Source of the DNA: Salinicola halophyticus
GTDB lineage: Bacteria > Pseudomonadota > Gammaproteobacteria > Pseudomonadales > Halomonadaceae
Reading direction: 5' to 3'
Assembly (NCBI RefSeq): GCF_003206695.1
Contig: NZ_PZJN01000006.1
Span: 722,468-786,467, forward strand
Length of the DNA stretch: 64,000 nucleotides
Made by a program: the position numbers and the translations under genes
Notes under the pieces: model-generated
Told to the model about the DNA's origin: nothing
The model's input: the letters and a program-made list of their open reading frames with translations, nothing else
The model's database searches: none
In this document: positions 27,733-36,117 of the stretch, in pieces
How positions within the stretch are numbered: position 1 is the first letter of the stretch
Layout: each line of letters opens with the position of its first letter

Positions 27733-27758
27733 TCATGCCGTCTGGCCAAGGAGTGACC

Positions 27759-28661
27759 ATGACTCTTCGCGAACCTTCCCTGCCGATCGCTTCCGAGCAG
27801 AGCGTCAAGGCCTGGCGCTGGATTCGTCGCGTGGCAGCGCTGACCCGGGATGGCAGGGCCGAAGTGCGCTTCGACGGTGTCATCGTCGAGGGCGATCTGC
27901 GCCTCGAAATCGACGCTCACGGCGGCTGGTCCTGTAATCATCAGCTCGACGATCAGGCCGCTCGACTGCTGTCGATCTGGTTGCCGTGGTGCATGACGGA
28001 CACGTCTCGTGGCCCCTGTGTCATTGCCCAGCTCGGTCAGAGCCTGGACGGCCGAATCGCCACGGCGAGTGGCGCGTCCCACTACGTCACCGGCGCGCAG
28101 AGCCTGGTGCACCTTCACCAACTGCGGGCGCTGGTGGATGCCGTCGTCGTGGGCGCAGGAACGGTGGACGCCGATGATCCGCAGCTGACGGTTCGCCACG
28201 TCGAGGGGGACAATCCCTTGCGCGTGGTGCTCGACCCGCGCGGCCGGGTGCCGGCAGAGTGCGGCGTGTTCCGACAGCCGGTCGCGCCGACCTGGCATCT
28301 CGTCAACGAAGGCGTGGCCGGCCACGGCGGCGCTGACCACGTCAGCGTGAAACCGCTGTCGCCGGGACCGTCCGGTATCGATCCGTCGCAGATCGTGGCG
28401 CTGCTGGCCGAGCATGGCCATCGACGGATTCTGGTCGAGGGCGGCGGGCTGACGATCTCGCGGTTTCTCGAAGCGGGCTGTCTCGACCGTCTGCACAGCG
28501 TTGTTGCGCCGATGCTGATCGGCTCCGGCCGTCCGGCGTTGACGCTGCCGGAGATCGACACGCTGGATGAAGCGCTGCGACCGGCCTGCCGTCATTTTCG
28601 ACTGGGCGACGACATGCTGTTCGACCTGGACCTGCGCGATCGCGTAGCGACTGGAGAGTGA
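27759..28661 (+). CDS. RibD C-terminal-like reductase
   Basis: A 300-residue protein whose last 220 residues are a RibD reductase domain of dihydrofolate-reductase fold: VIAQLGQSLDGRIATASGASHYVTG, VVVGAGTVDADDPQLTVR, and RILVEGGGLTISRFL. These enzymes reduce the ribosyl group of the riboflavin pyrimidine intermediate with NADPH. The deaminase half of RibD is absent. An unfamiliar domain of about 80 residues stands at the N-terminus (KAWRWIRRVAALTRDG...). The ATG at 27759 has AAGGAG five bases upstream. It is divergent from the GTP cyclohydrolase II homologue and its stop is two bases from that of the next gene on the other strand. Confidence 0.85.
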   Translation: MTLREPSLPIASEQSVKAWRWIRRVAALTRDGRAEVRFDGVIVEGDLRLEIDAHGGWSCNHQLDDQAARLLSIWLPWCMTDTSRGPCVIAQLGQSLDGRIATASGASHYVTGAQSLVHLHQLRALVDAVVVGAGTVDADDPQLTVRHVEGDNPLRVVLDPRGRVPAECGVFRQPVAPTWHLVNEGVAGHGGADHVSVKPLSPGPSGIDPSQIVALLAEHGHRRILVEGGGLTISRFLEAGCLDRLHSVVAPMLIGSGRPALTLPEIDTLDEALRPACRHFRLGDDMLFDLDLRDRVATGE

Positions 28662-28663
28662 TC

Positions 28664-29743
28664 TCATCTTGGCTCTCCTCCCGAGGCGAGGCGATCAGGA
28701 ACGATGTTATCGGGGGCGATGCTATCGGGGGCAAAAGTCCGCATGTCCCGGACCGTTCGCCGATCAGCCGCTCGTCGGCCAGCATTCTGGCGGGCCGACC
28801 GATGATCCATCAACAGCACGGCCAGGCCGGGCAGGCTCGCGGCGAGGATCAGCAGGCCGTAGGTCACCGATAGCATCACGCCCTCCTGCGCCGGCAGGCC
28901 GGCCAGCGGCCAGATCACGGCGGCGGCACCTTCACGCAAACCCCAGCCGGCGATGGTCAGCGGAATCGCCATTGCCATCAGTAGCGGGGGGATCAGCGGC
29001 AACAGCTCGCCAACGGGACGTTCGAGTCCGAGCGCGCGGGCGGCGCACAGGAATACCGCGATATAGGTCGCGACGACCAGCAGCGAGCTTGCGAGTTGTG
29101 CCGGCCACACTTTGACCGTCAGCAGGGCACGATGAAGATCCTGCCAGAACCGTTTCAACGCTGCCCCCGCTCGGCTTCGCGTCAGCCAGAAAGCGGCCAA
29201 AAGCACTAAAACGGCAGTCAACGATAGCCCGATGATGCCCACCCAACCGGCGCCAGCGTGTGCGTGCCATAGCTGACGAATGCCACCGCGCAGCGCGGGT
29301 GAAAGCGCTATCGCCAGAATGGCGACGCCCAGCAGGGCGACCTGACCGGAAGCGCGTTCGATGATCACGGCGCGTATCGCCGGGCCGGACTGTGACGTTG
29401 ACGCCGCATTCGACGTCTGCCCGGCGTTGCCGTGGCGCCAGGCCCGCGCGGCATCGCCCACGACGCCGCCGGGCAACACCTGATTGAGGAAGGTCGCCAG
29501 ATAGTATTCGCGAATGGCGGTAGGCCAGGGCAGGGAGATTCCTACCTGATGCGCCGTCATGCGCCAGCGCCAGGCCGACAGTACGACCTGGGGAACGCCG
29601 ATGAGGATGGCCAGTGTCACCCAGCCGGGCGACAGCGCGCCGAGCCGCTCCAGCAGTTCCCGGGTGTCCAGCTGCCAGGCCAGCAGGCCGAGCAGCGTAA
29701 GCGTTGCCGCCAGACGTAGCCCGGGCGATAGCCAGCGGTTCAC
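28664..29743 (-). CDS. Flippase-like integral membrane protein (LPG_synthase_TM / UPF0104)
   Basis: A 359-residue protein with about eight hydrophobic helices and the family features: FLNQVLPGGVVGDAARAWR in the first conserved loop, IERASGQVALLG, and a late PLTIAGWGLREGAAAVIW. The family is related to the membrane half of MprF, which moves modified lipids across the inner membrane. An export role for a lipid-linked product of the cluster is an inference. The start overlaps the methyltransferase stop (ATGA). Near the C-terminus, a 15-bp-type duplication (28701-28733) encodes the DSIAPDNIVPD repeat. Confidence 0.8.
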   Translation of the reverse strand: MNRWLSPGLRLAATLTLLGLLAWQLDTRELLERLGALSPGWVTLAILIGVPQVVLSAWRWRMTAHQVGISLPWPTAIREYYLATFLNQVLPGGVVGDAARAWRHGNAGQTSNAASTSQSGPAIRAVIIERASGQVALLGVAILAIALSPALRGGIRQLWHAHAGAGWVGIIGLSLTAVLVLLAAFWLTRSRAGAALKRFWQDLHRALLTVKVWPAQLASSLLVVATYIAVFLCAARALGLERPVGELLPLIPPLLMAMAIPLTIAGWGLREGAAAVIWPLAGLPAQEGVMLSVTYGLLILAASLPGLAVLLMDHRSARQNAGRRAADRRTVRDMRTFAPDSIAPDNIVPDRLASGGEPR

Positions 29744-30678
29744 GCTGGCGCTCCCGAAGCGCTCGCCATCGGTGTGGCAAACAGGTCTTTATGGCCGACG
29801 GTCAATGTCAGCTTGTCACGCATCAGCCCTTCGAGACGTTCGCCATGCCAACGATCGACGCGGCTGCTCAGCTGCGGTAGCTGCTCGTGGAGCGCGCTGC
29901 GCCAGCCGGCGAGCAGGGACTCGGCGAGCGTCAGTGATTCGGGGCCGAGACGCCAGGGCGAAGTGGCTTCGCGAATATGGTAACCGCGACGATGGAAGGC
30001 TTCGCGAAGATGGCGAGATGCCTGCGCCCCCATGGCCGGGCCGCTGCCCTTGTCGCGATGCTGATGCGTCTCCAGCGCCGCCAGCATGAAACGGTCGTCG
30101 CCGTTGAATAACGGCGCCCCGCTGGCATCGTGGAAGCGGATATGGCCATCCACGCTGAGCGCGAATAGCACGGCGCAGCCGTGGTTCTGGCAGGCGTCCG
30201 CCAACGCTTCGACATCGGCGGGCGTCAGCAGGTCGAACAGTGCCGACGCCGTGACCAGATCGGCGCCTTGCAGGCCGTGTTCCCAGGCTTCGGTCAGGCT
30301 CGAATGCCGGGACTCCAGATGGATCGGTTGGGCATCGGCACTGGACAGGTGCTCGCAGCGCAGTCGAGCATGGGCCAACAGTTCGGCGTCGTGATCGATC
30401 AGGCGCCAGTGCTGGGTGCCGTGAAGTCGCGGTGCCAGATAGCGCAGGTTCGAACCGCTGCCGCATCCCAGGTCCACCAGTGTGCGCTGCGTTTCCAGCG
30501 GCCGGGCCGGCGTGGCTCGTCGTGTCAGCCAGCGATCCGCGGCATGGGTGAGCTGGGCATCCCGCGCCAGATGATCGGCAGGCTCCCGCAGCGTCAGCCA
30601 TTGATCGCTGAAAAGGGCATCGCTGAACAGGGCGTCGCCGGACAGGGCGTCGGTGGCAGGTGATGAAGGCATCGACAT
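29740..30678 (-). CDS. Class I SAM-dependent methyltransferase
   Basis: A 312-residue Rossmann-fold methyltransferase with SAM-binding motif I LVDLGCGSGSNLRYLAP, an acidic end of strand 2 in WRLIDHD, and motif DLVTASALFDLLT. A C-terminal region of about 130 residues (from FNGDDRFMLAALETHQHRDKG) probably recognises the substrate. The N-terminus carries a duplicated DALFSD unit from short tandem repeats. It shares one base with the GT4 stop upstream and overlaps the flippase-like gene downstream (ATGA). The substrate is unknown. Confidence 0.85.
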   Translation of the reverse strand: MSMPSSPATDALSGDALFSDALFSDQWLTLREPADHLARDAQLTHAADRWLTRRATPARPLETQRTLVDLGCGSGSNLRYLAPRLHGTQHWRLIDHDAELLAHARLRCEHLSSADAQPIHLESRHSSLTEAWEHGLQGADLVTASALFDLLTPADVEALADACQNHGCAVLFALSVDGHIRFHDASGAPLFNGDDRFMLAALETHQHRDKGSGPAMGAQASRHLREAFHRRGYHIREATSPWRLGPESLTLAESLLAGWRSALHEQLPQLSSRVDRWHGERLEGLMRDKLTLTVGHKDLFATPMASASGAPA

Positions 30679-31742
30679 CAGCGCGTCGCCTCCGCTGTCG
30701 TGGCACGTTTCAGGGCCTCGCCGAAAGCCTCGGCGGCGGTTTGCCAGTTGCCGAGCGTGGCGCGAATCTCTCGAGCGCCCGCCTGATAGCGTCGGTAGGT
30801 TTCAGGCTCTTCCAGCATGCTCCTGATCGCCTCGCGGAGCGCGTCGACGTCACCCGGCGGCACCTTGATTCCGGCGGTGTCCGGCAGAGTATGAGCTAGA
30901 GCGCCCCCTGTCGTGGTCACCACAGGAAGACCGTGGGCGAGCGCTTCGGTGATCACCATGCCGTAGCCCTCGTAGTGCGAGGGCAGTACGAACAGGTCGG
31001 CCTGCCGATAATGGGCGTTCAGACTCTCGCTGGACTGGGAGCCCAGCAGGTGGACGCGTTCGTCCAACCGGTGGCGCGCGATCGCCTCTCGCACCTTGTC
31101 GACGTAAGCCTCGGCGCGATCGAGGGCACCGATCAGATCGCACTGCCAGGGTAGCGAGGTCAGGCCGGCCAGGGCTTCGACCAGCAGATCCTGGCCCTTG
31201 CGTGGCGTGACCGTGGCGATACACAGCAGGCGCGGGGTCCCGCTGCCGTCGCCGCTCGCCAACTCTCCGGTTTCGACGCCGGGCTCGATGACTGCGATCT
31301 TCTCGGCCGGCACGGCGAAATCGGCCAGCCTCCGGGCGGTATAGACACTGGTGACGATGATACTCTCGACGGCCGCCAGGGCCCGGGTCTCACTGATCCG
31401 GAAGCGCTGCTGTTCGGGCGCCCCCAGGCCGGTCTCATCGGCGAGCGGATGATGCACCAGCGCGGTGATCGATAGTCGTGACGCATGACGCTCGATGATC
31501 GCCGGCAGCCCGCCCAACGCGAGGCCGTCGATAATGGCTCGACTGCCGTCCGGTAGCGTGGTCAGGGCGCTATCCAGAGCATGAGAGGCGACGGCGTCAG
31601 GCTCCGGGAAGCGGCCCTCGAGTCCGACCACGTCGATCTGCCAACCGTCGGTGCGTAGCGCATCGACGATTCGCGCGTCGTAGACGTAGCCGCCGGTCAA
31701 CTGGCCGGGGTCGCCGGCGACGATCAGGGTGAAATCGCTCAT
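30678..31742 (-). CDS. GT4-family glycosyltransferase
   Basis: A 354-residue retaining GT-B glycosyltransferase. The donor-binding half is clear: [65 protein letters not shown] with the E-x7-E motif, and a typical final helix. The N-terminal acceptor half begins [20 protein letters not shown]. It transfers a sugar from a nucleotide donor to an acceptor not evident from sequence. It overlaps the PTPS-like gene upstream (ATGA) and the methyltransferase downstream by one base, so it belongs to one operon running from 33213 to 28664. Confidence 0.9.
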   Translation of the reverse strand: MSDFTLIVAGDPGQLTGGYVYDARIVDALRTDGWQIDVVGLEGRFPEPDAVASHALDSALTTLPDGSRAIIDGLALGGLPAIIERHASRLSITALVHHPLADETGLGAPEQQRFRISETRALAAVESIIVTSVYTARRLADFAVPAEKIAVIEPGVETGELASGDGSGTPRLLCIATVTPRKGQDLLVEALAGLTSLPWQCDLIGALDRAEAYVDKVREAIARHRLDERVHLLGSQSSESLNAHYRQADLFVLPSHYEGYGMVITEALAHGLPVVTTTGGALAHTLPDTAGIKVPPGDVDALREAIRSMLEEPETYRRYQAGAREIRATLGNWQTAAEAFGEALKRATTAEATR

Positions 31743-32137
31743 AGGCCCCCTTCGTAGCTTGCCCAGGCGACGTGCGACTCGTGCAGCGTGACGTCCAGCG
31801 CGGTGAGATGGCGAGCGCCATCGCCCAGTTCGCCATCACGGATGGCATGGGACAGACGGTCGAACACGACCTTTGCCATGAATTCGGTCGTGGTGTTGCG
31901 ACCCTTGAACTCGTCGATCTCGTCGAGATTGTTCAAGGTGAACTCGCCGAGAATGCGTTTCAGAACTTCGCTCGCCAGACCGATATCCACCACCAGATCG
32001 TCGTGGTCGAGCTCGGGGCGCTTGAAGGTGACGTCGACGACGTAGGTGGCACCGTGCAGCTTCTGCGCCGGGCCGAAGGTCTCGCTGTTGAAACTGTGGG
32101 CGATCATCATGTGATCGCGGACGGTCAAACTGAACAT
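31739..32137 (-). CDS. Divergent 6-pyruvoyl-tetrahydropterin synthase / QueD homologue
   Basis: A 132-residue T-fold protein. It keeps H14 (IAHSFN), H28 (LHGATY), the LDH segment near residue 43-45 and the pterin-anchoring Glu in [14 protein letters not shown]. It differs from QueD and PTPS at two key places: the HGH zinc pair is HGA (A30 instead of His), and the catalytic Cys before it is absent. It therefore probably binds a pterin-like ligand but with altered chemistry. The ATG at 32137 has AAGGAG eight bases upstream; an open frame to 32266 is not conserved. It overlaps the GT4 gene by ATGA. Confidence 0.82.
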   Translation of the reverse strand: MFSLTVRDHMMIAHSFNSETFGPAQKLHGATYVVDVTFKRPELDHDDLVVDIGLASEVLKRILGEFTLNNLDEIDEFKGRNTTTEFMAKVVFDRLSHAIRDGELGDGARHLTALDVTLHESHVAWASYEGGL

Positions 32138-32241
32138 TGTTGTCGCTCCTTGACGAGTGCGTCCTTGTTGCATGATTCGTTCGATCCAGCCACTGAACCG
32201 CTGAGGCACTACGGCGACGAGTTCAATAGCTTTACGTGGTA

Positions 32242-33213
32242 TCAGCCGTAGCGGATGCGCTGGCACAGCGTATCGTCTTCGCGCTGACTCAGGCGCTTCA
32301 GCGTCTCGGGCAGGTCTCTGAAATGGCTTTCACCGCTGATCAGCACGTCGAGACAGTCGTGATTGAGCAGCGATAGCGCCAGAGAGAGCCGACGCTTGTG
32401 ATCCCAGCGGGGTCGATGCCCGGGAGAAACGCTGCCGACCTGACTCGAGCGCAGCGTCAGGCGACGAGCGTGGAAGGCTTCGCCGAGCGGCAGGTTGACC
32501 TCGCGGCTGCCGTACCAGCTCATCTCGAGGACGGTCGCTTCGAATCCGGCCAGCGAGAGGGCGGTCTGCAGGCCGGCATCGGAAGCGCTGGCGTGGATGA
32601 CCAGATCCTGCTCGGCCGCTGCCGTTTCGGGAGTATGGAAATCGACGTCCAGGGCGTCGCCGAGGAAACGTTTGCGTTCGTCGATATCGATCAGTTGAAC
32701 GCGAGCGCCGGGTAGCCGGGCACACAGCCACGCCACCAGTGAGCCGACCACGCCGGCACCGATGACGCTGATGCGGTCGCCGATACCGGGGGCGGCGTCC
32801 CATAGCGCATTGAGTGCCGTCTCCATGTTGGCGCCGAGGATCGCCCGCTGCGGCGGTACGTCGGCGGGCAGCGGCACGACATCGTCGACGGTCACGCGGT
32901 AGTGGGTCTGATGGGGATGGAGGCAATAGACGTAGCGGCCGTGCCAGTCATGCGCGCCCTGTTCGACGACGCCGACATTGGAGTAGCCGTATTTGACCGG
33001 CCCCGGGAATTCGCCGCTCTGAAACGGCGCTCGCATTCGCTGATATTCGCTGACCGGCACCTGGCCATTGAAGACCAGGGTTTCGCTGCCGCGACTGATG
33101 GCGGAGTAACAGGTTCTCACCATCAGATCACCGCTGGCACTAAGTTCGGCCTGGCGAATTTCACCGCTGCCGTCGCCAAGAGACCAGAAAGCATGGGCGT
33201 AAGGCGTGGTCAT
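32242..33213 (-). CDS. MDR-family (zinc-alcohol-dehydrogenase-like) oxidoreductase
   Basis: A 323-residue medium-chain dehydrogenase with a GroES-like N-terminus ([30 protein letters not shown]) and a Rossmann domain beginning [14 protein letters not shown]. The catalytic Cys and the four structural-zinc cysteines of classical alcohol dehydrogenases are not in place, so it is probably zinc-independent. The N-terminal pattern resembles BchC-like dehydrogenases that act on large ring substrates. It is the first gene of the leftward operon. AAGGAG lies 11 bases before the ATG. A 104-bp gap separates it from the PTPS-like gene. Confidence 0.83.
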   Translation of the reverse strand: MTTPYAHAFWSLGDGSGEIRQAELSASGDLMVRTCYSAISRGSETLVFNGQVPVSEYQRMRAPFQSGEFPGPVKYGYSNVGVVEQGAHDWHGRYVYCLHPHQTHYRVTVDDVVPLPADVPPQRAILGANMETALNALWDAAPGIGDRISVIGAGVVGSLVAWLCARLPGARVQLIDIDERKRFLGDALDVDFHTPETAAAEQDLVIHASASDAGLQTALSLAGFEATVLEMSWYGSREVNLPLGEAFHARRLTLRSSQVGSVSPGHRPRWDHKRRLSLALSLLNHDCLDVLISGESHFRDLPETLKRLSQREDDTLCQRIRYG

Positions 33214-33316
33214 CGAGAGTTACGCTCCTTGAAGTCGGACATGACTGATGAATTCGTCGTGGCGCTGGTTCGTCGCTACCCTGAGACGAGTATGGCAGAG
33301 TGTGACGATTTGGCAT

Positions 33317-33333
33317 TGTACAAGAAGTGTACA
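33317..33333. promoter_or_regulatory. Candidate operator: TGTACA-N5-TGTACA
   Basis: Two perfect TGTACA hexamers at 33317-33322 and 33328-33333, one helical turn apart, lie in the 388-bp divergent region (33214-33601). On the leftward strand a TACAAT hexamer (33315-33320) overlaps the first half-site and could be a -10 element for the pterin-like operon. No regulator gene is adjacent. The rest of this region shows no coding sequence. Confidence 0.45.
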
Positions 33334-33601
33334 GATAAACGATGTCGGTCGAAATTCACGGCTGCGGCGGCCGATCGTGATCGCCTCCCCGGCGGGCGAG
33401 CACTGGCTGGCGTTTCAGCCTGGCGGCCTGCCTGCAACCGGCCGAGACCGGCGGTAACGACCCTATAGCGTCAGCAGGTCGAAGTGCATCCAGAGTTGTA
33501 CGAGTCGCGTATCCATGTCAACGGCGACTATTCGGAAAGTACGTGGACGGTATGCCGAACGGGAATCAGGCAATGTTCTTGCGAAGTGGAGGGATCCAGC
33601 G

Positions 33602-34363
33602 ATGCGACATTCGTCGGCGCGTATAGCGGTGGCGCCTCGACGGCGGCTTCAATCCGTTCGAGGATGGATCGAGCTGGCGGCGGGCCTGGCTCTGGTTGCC
33701 TTGCTGACCGAGTGGGTACAGTGGGCATTTTCCGCCCCCTCGGGGTTGCGATTCACGGCAGGCGGGATCTATGTGGCGATCGCCACGGCCGTGCTGTGGG
33801 CCTGGCCGGCGTCTCGTCACGGACTGGGCTGGGCCAATCGGATCACGCTGATCCGGGCCGTTCTGATCGCCATTATCGCGGGCGTGGTCGTCTATCCGGA
33901 CTTCATCCAGCGTCATGCCGAGGGCATTGCCGCGCTGGCGCTGCTGGCGCTATCCCTCGACGGTATCGACGGCTGGGTAGCGCGCCGTACCGGTTCGGCG
34001 AGCGCCTTCGGTGCGCGCTTCGACATGGAGCTGGACGCGTTTTTCATCGTCGTGCTGTGTACCGCACTGATCGCGCTGGACAAGGCCGGCGCCTGGATTC
34101 TGATCATCGGGCTGGCGCGCTACGCTTTCGTGATGGCGGGGATGTACGCGCCCTGGCTTCACCGCGCGTTACCCGATAGCGTCTTCCGCAAGACGGTCTG
34201 CGTGTGGCAGGTGGCAACGTTGATGGCCTGCTTGCTGCCTTTCGTCGAGCCGACCTGGGTAACCGGCTTCACGTCGCTGGCGGCACTGCTGCTGGCCCTC
34301 TCCTTCGGCCGGGATATCGTCTGGCTGTGGCAGCGCCGAGTCGTTGACGCCAGCGGGCTTTGA
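33602..34363 (+). CDS. CDP-alcohol phosphatidyltransferase family protein
   Basis: A 253-residue membrane enzyme with the complete catalytic signature DG-x2-AR-x8-G-x3-D-x3-D (DGWVARRTGSASAFGARFDMELD split over about residues 118-140) and about seven hydrophobic helices. The family joins a CDP-activated lipid or polyol to an alcohol. It is distinct from PgsA at 40191, so it has another acceptor. The start at 33602 has GGAGG nine bases upstream; an in-frame ATG at 33515 would add 29 residues. It is divergent from the dehydrogenase and may supply a lipid anchor for the cluster product. Confidence 0.85.
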   Translation: MRHSSARIAVAPRRRLQSVRGWIELAAGLALVALLTEWVQWAFSAPSGLRFTAGGIYVAIATAVLWAWPASRHGLGWANRITLIRAVLIAIIAGVVVYPDFIQRHAEGIAALALLALSLDGIDGWVARRTGSASAFGARFDMELDAFFIVVLCTALIALDKAGAWILIIGLARYAFVMAGMYAPWLHRALPDSVFRKTVCVWQVATLMACLLPFVEPTWVTGFTSLAALLLALSFGRDIVWLWQRRVVDASGL

Positions 34364-34419
34364 TTCCCGTCGAACGTGACGCTTTTTCCGTCATTCGCAC
34401 TCGAGACAAGGAGTTCACC

Positions 34420-35031
34420 ATGGGCCTGATGCGATTGCCTCTGCTCACCGCTTCCATGACGTTCGTGCTGTGTTCGTCGATCTCGACCGCGCAGGCTGAG
34501 CCGCGGCGTTTCGAGATCGATCCCGAGCACTTCACCATCGCGTTCATGGTGAATCATCTGGGATACGAGAACCTGCTGGGCCAGTTTCTGGAAGGCGAGG
34601 GCAGTTTCGTCTACGACCGCGAGACGCAGGAGCTGAGTTCAGCCCAGGTCACGATGCAGGCCAACAGCGTTTTCACCAATCTCGATGCTCGTGACCGCCA
34701 CCTCCGGGACGACGATTTTCTGAATGCCGACGATTACCCCCGACTGCATTTCGTGGCCACCGATTTCGAGCCCTCTTCACCGACCACCGGGACGCTGAAC
34801 GGGGAACTCACCATGTTGGGACGCACCGAGCCGGTAACCCTTGACGTCACGCTGAATCAGGATGAGGTCTACCCTTTCGGGCATGGACGTCCCACCCTGG
34901 GTCTATCGGTCCGCGGAGCGCTCGACCGCAGCGACTGGGGCATGGATTACGGCGTCGACAACGGCATGGTCGGCGATCACGTGACCCTGATCTTCGAACT
35001 GGAAGCCGTGGAGCAAGACGGCTCGCCATGA
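34420..35031 (+). CDS. YceI-family periplasmic protein
   Basis: A 203-residue protein with a signal peptide ending AQA-EP and the YceI lipocalin-like beta-barrel: FEIDPEHFTIAFMVNHLGYENLLGQF, LDARDRHLRDDDFLNADDYPRLHF, and the C-terminal YGVDNGMVGDHVTLIFELE. The fold binds long isoprenoid or amphiphilic lipids in the periplasm. The ATG at 34420 has AAGGAG six bases upstream. It follows the CDP-alcohol transferase by 56 bp on the same strand, so it could carry a lipid made nearby, but YceI genes occur in many contexts. Confidence 0.9.
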   Translation: MGLMRLPLLTASMTFVLCSSISTAQAEPRRFEIDPEHFTIAFMVNHLGYENLLGQFLEGEGSFVYDRETQELSSAQVTMQANSVFTNLDARDRHLRDDDFLNADDYPRLHFVATDFEPSSPTTGTLNGELTMLGRTEPVTLDVTLNQDEVYPFGHGRPTLGLSVRGALDRSDWGMDYGVDNGMVGDHVTLIFELEAVEQDGSP

Positions 35032-35094
35032 TGGCCTGATGGCTTTACGATCTCAGGATCTTCTTTACCGATCCATTCATTATCAAGGCTACTC

Positions 35095-36117
35095 ATGGCG
35101 CAGGAAGCTTTTACCCTCGTTGGCGAGCGAATCGAGCCGGGCACTCGTCGCCAGGTCGATGTGCCGGTCGCCAAACTCTATACGCACGCGCCAATGCATA
35201 TTCCGGTCGAGGTGGTGCACGGGCGTCAGCCGGGCCCGGTACTGCTGGTCTGTGGCGCCATTCATGGCGACGAACTCAATGGCGTCGAGATCGTCCGTCG
35301 ACTGCTGAGGTTGCCCAATCTTTCGCGGCTTCGGGGAACGCTCATCGCCGTGCCGGTCGTCAATGTCTTCGGCTTCGTGCAGCAGTCCCGCTACCTGCCT
35401 GACCGGCGTGATCTCAACCGCTGCTTTCCGGGCAGCGAGGGCGGGTCGCTGGGCTCGCGGATCGCCGCGCTGTTGCGTGAAGAGATGGTCGATCGGGCCA
35501 CGCACATCATCGATCTCCACACCGGGGCGATTCATCGTACCAACCTGCCGCAGATTCGCTCCCAGCTGCGCCAGAATCTAGAGACCCAGGCCATGGCCGA
35601 GGCATTCGGCGTGCCGGTGATTCTGAATGCCGAGCTGCGCGAAGGGAGCCTGCGTGAGTATGCCCAGAACCGCGGCGTGCCGGTGCTGACCTACGAGGCC
35701 GGCGAGGCGCTGCGTTTTGACGAGTGGGCAATTGCGCCCGGGGTCAGAGGGATCCGGCGTGTCATGCGTCTGATCGGCATGCTGCCGGCGGACAGCCGCC
35801 GACGGACGCCGCCAGCGGCGGAGATCGCCAACGGCTCGAGCTGGGCGCGGGCGCCGATCGATGGCATCCTGCGGCCACGGGTCAGGCTGGGGGCGCGGGT
35901 TGCCAAGCAGCAGACGCTGGGGGTGGTCGCCGATCCGTTCGGCAATGCCGAGGCCCCGGTGGTCGCGAGTGCCGACGGCATCGTCATCGGCATGAGCAAT
36001 CTGCCGCTGGTCAATGAGGGCGAGGCGCTGTTTCACGTCGCTCGCTATGAGGAGATCGACGACGTCGAGAACGCAGTGGAAAGCTTTCAGTCCCGCTACG
36101 AGACCACAGGCTTCTAG
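35095..36117 (+). CDS. Succinylglutamate desuccinylase/aspartoacylase-family zinc hydrolase (M14-like)
   Basis: A 340-residue zinc carboxypeptidase-fold protein. Zinc ligands are the His and Glu of GAIHGDELNG and the His of IDLHTGA; the catalytic Glu is probably in LTYEAGEA. A C-terminal beta-rich domain (IDGILRPRVRLGARVAKQQTLGVV) resembles a lipoyl-like barrel seen in this subfamily. Likely reaction: removal of an acyl or aminoacyl group from an N-acyl amino acid or peptide. AAGG precedes the ATG by six bases. Its stop codon is shared with dusA on the other strand through a CTAG palindrome. Confidence 0.88.
   Translation: MAQEAFTLVGERIEPGTRRQVDVPVAKLYTHAPMHIPVEVVHGRQPGPVLLVCGAIHGDELNGVEIVRRLLRLPNLSRLRGTLIAVPVVNVFGFVQQSRYLPDRRDLNRCFPGSEGGSLGSRIAALLREEMVDRATHIIDLHTGAIHRTNLPQIRSQLRQNLETQAMAEAFGVPVILNAELREGSLREYAQNRGVPVLTYEAGEALRFDEWAIAPGVRGIRRVMRLIGMLPADSRRRTPPAAEIANGSSWARAPIDGILRPRVRLGARVAKQQTLGVVADPFGNAEAPVVASADGIVIGMSNLPLVNEGEALFHVARYEEIDDVENAVESFQSRYETTGF

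Noticed and set aside
27529..27758. FMN riboswitch between the divergent ribA-like and RibD-like genes
   Set aside because: None of the conserved RFN-element blocks is present; the spacer is filled by tandem repeats.
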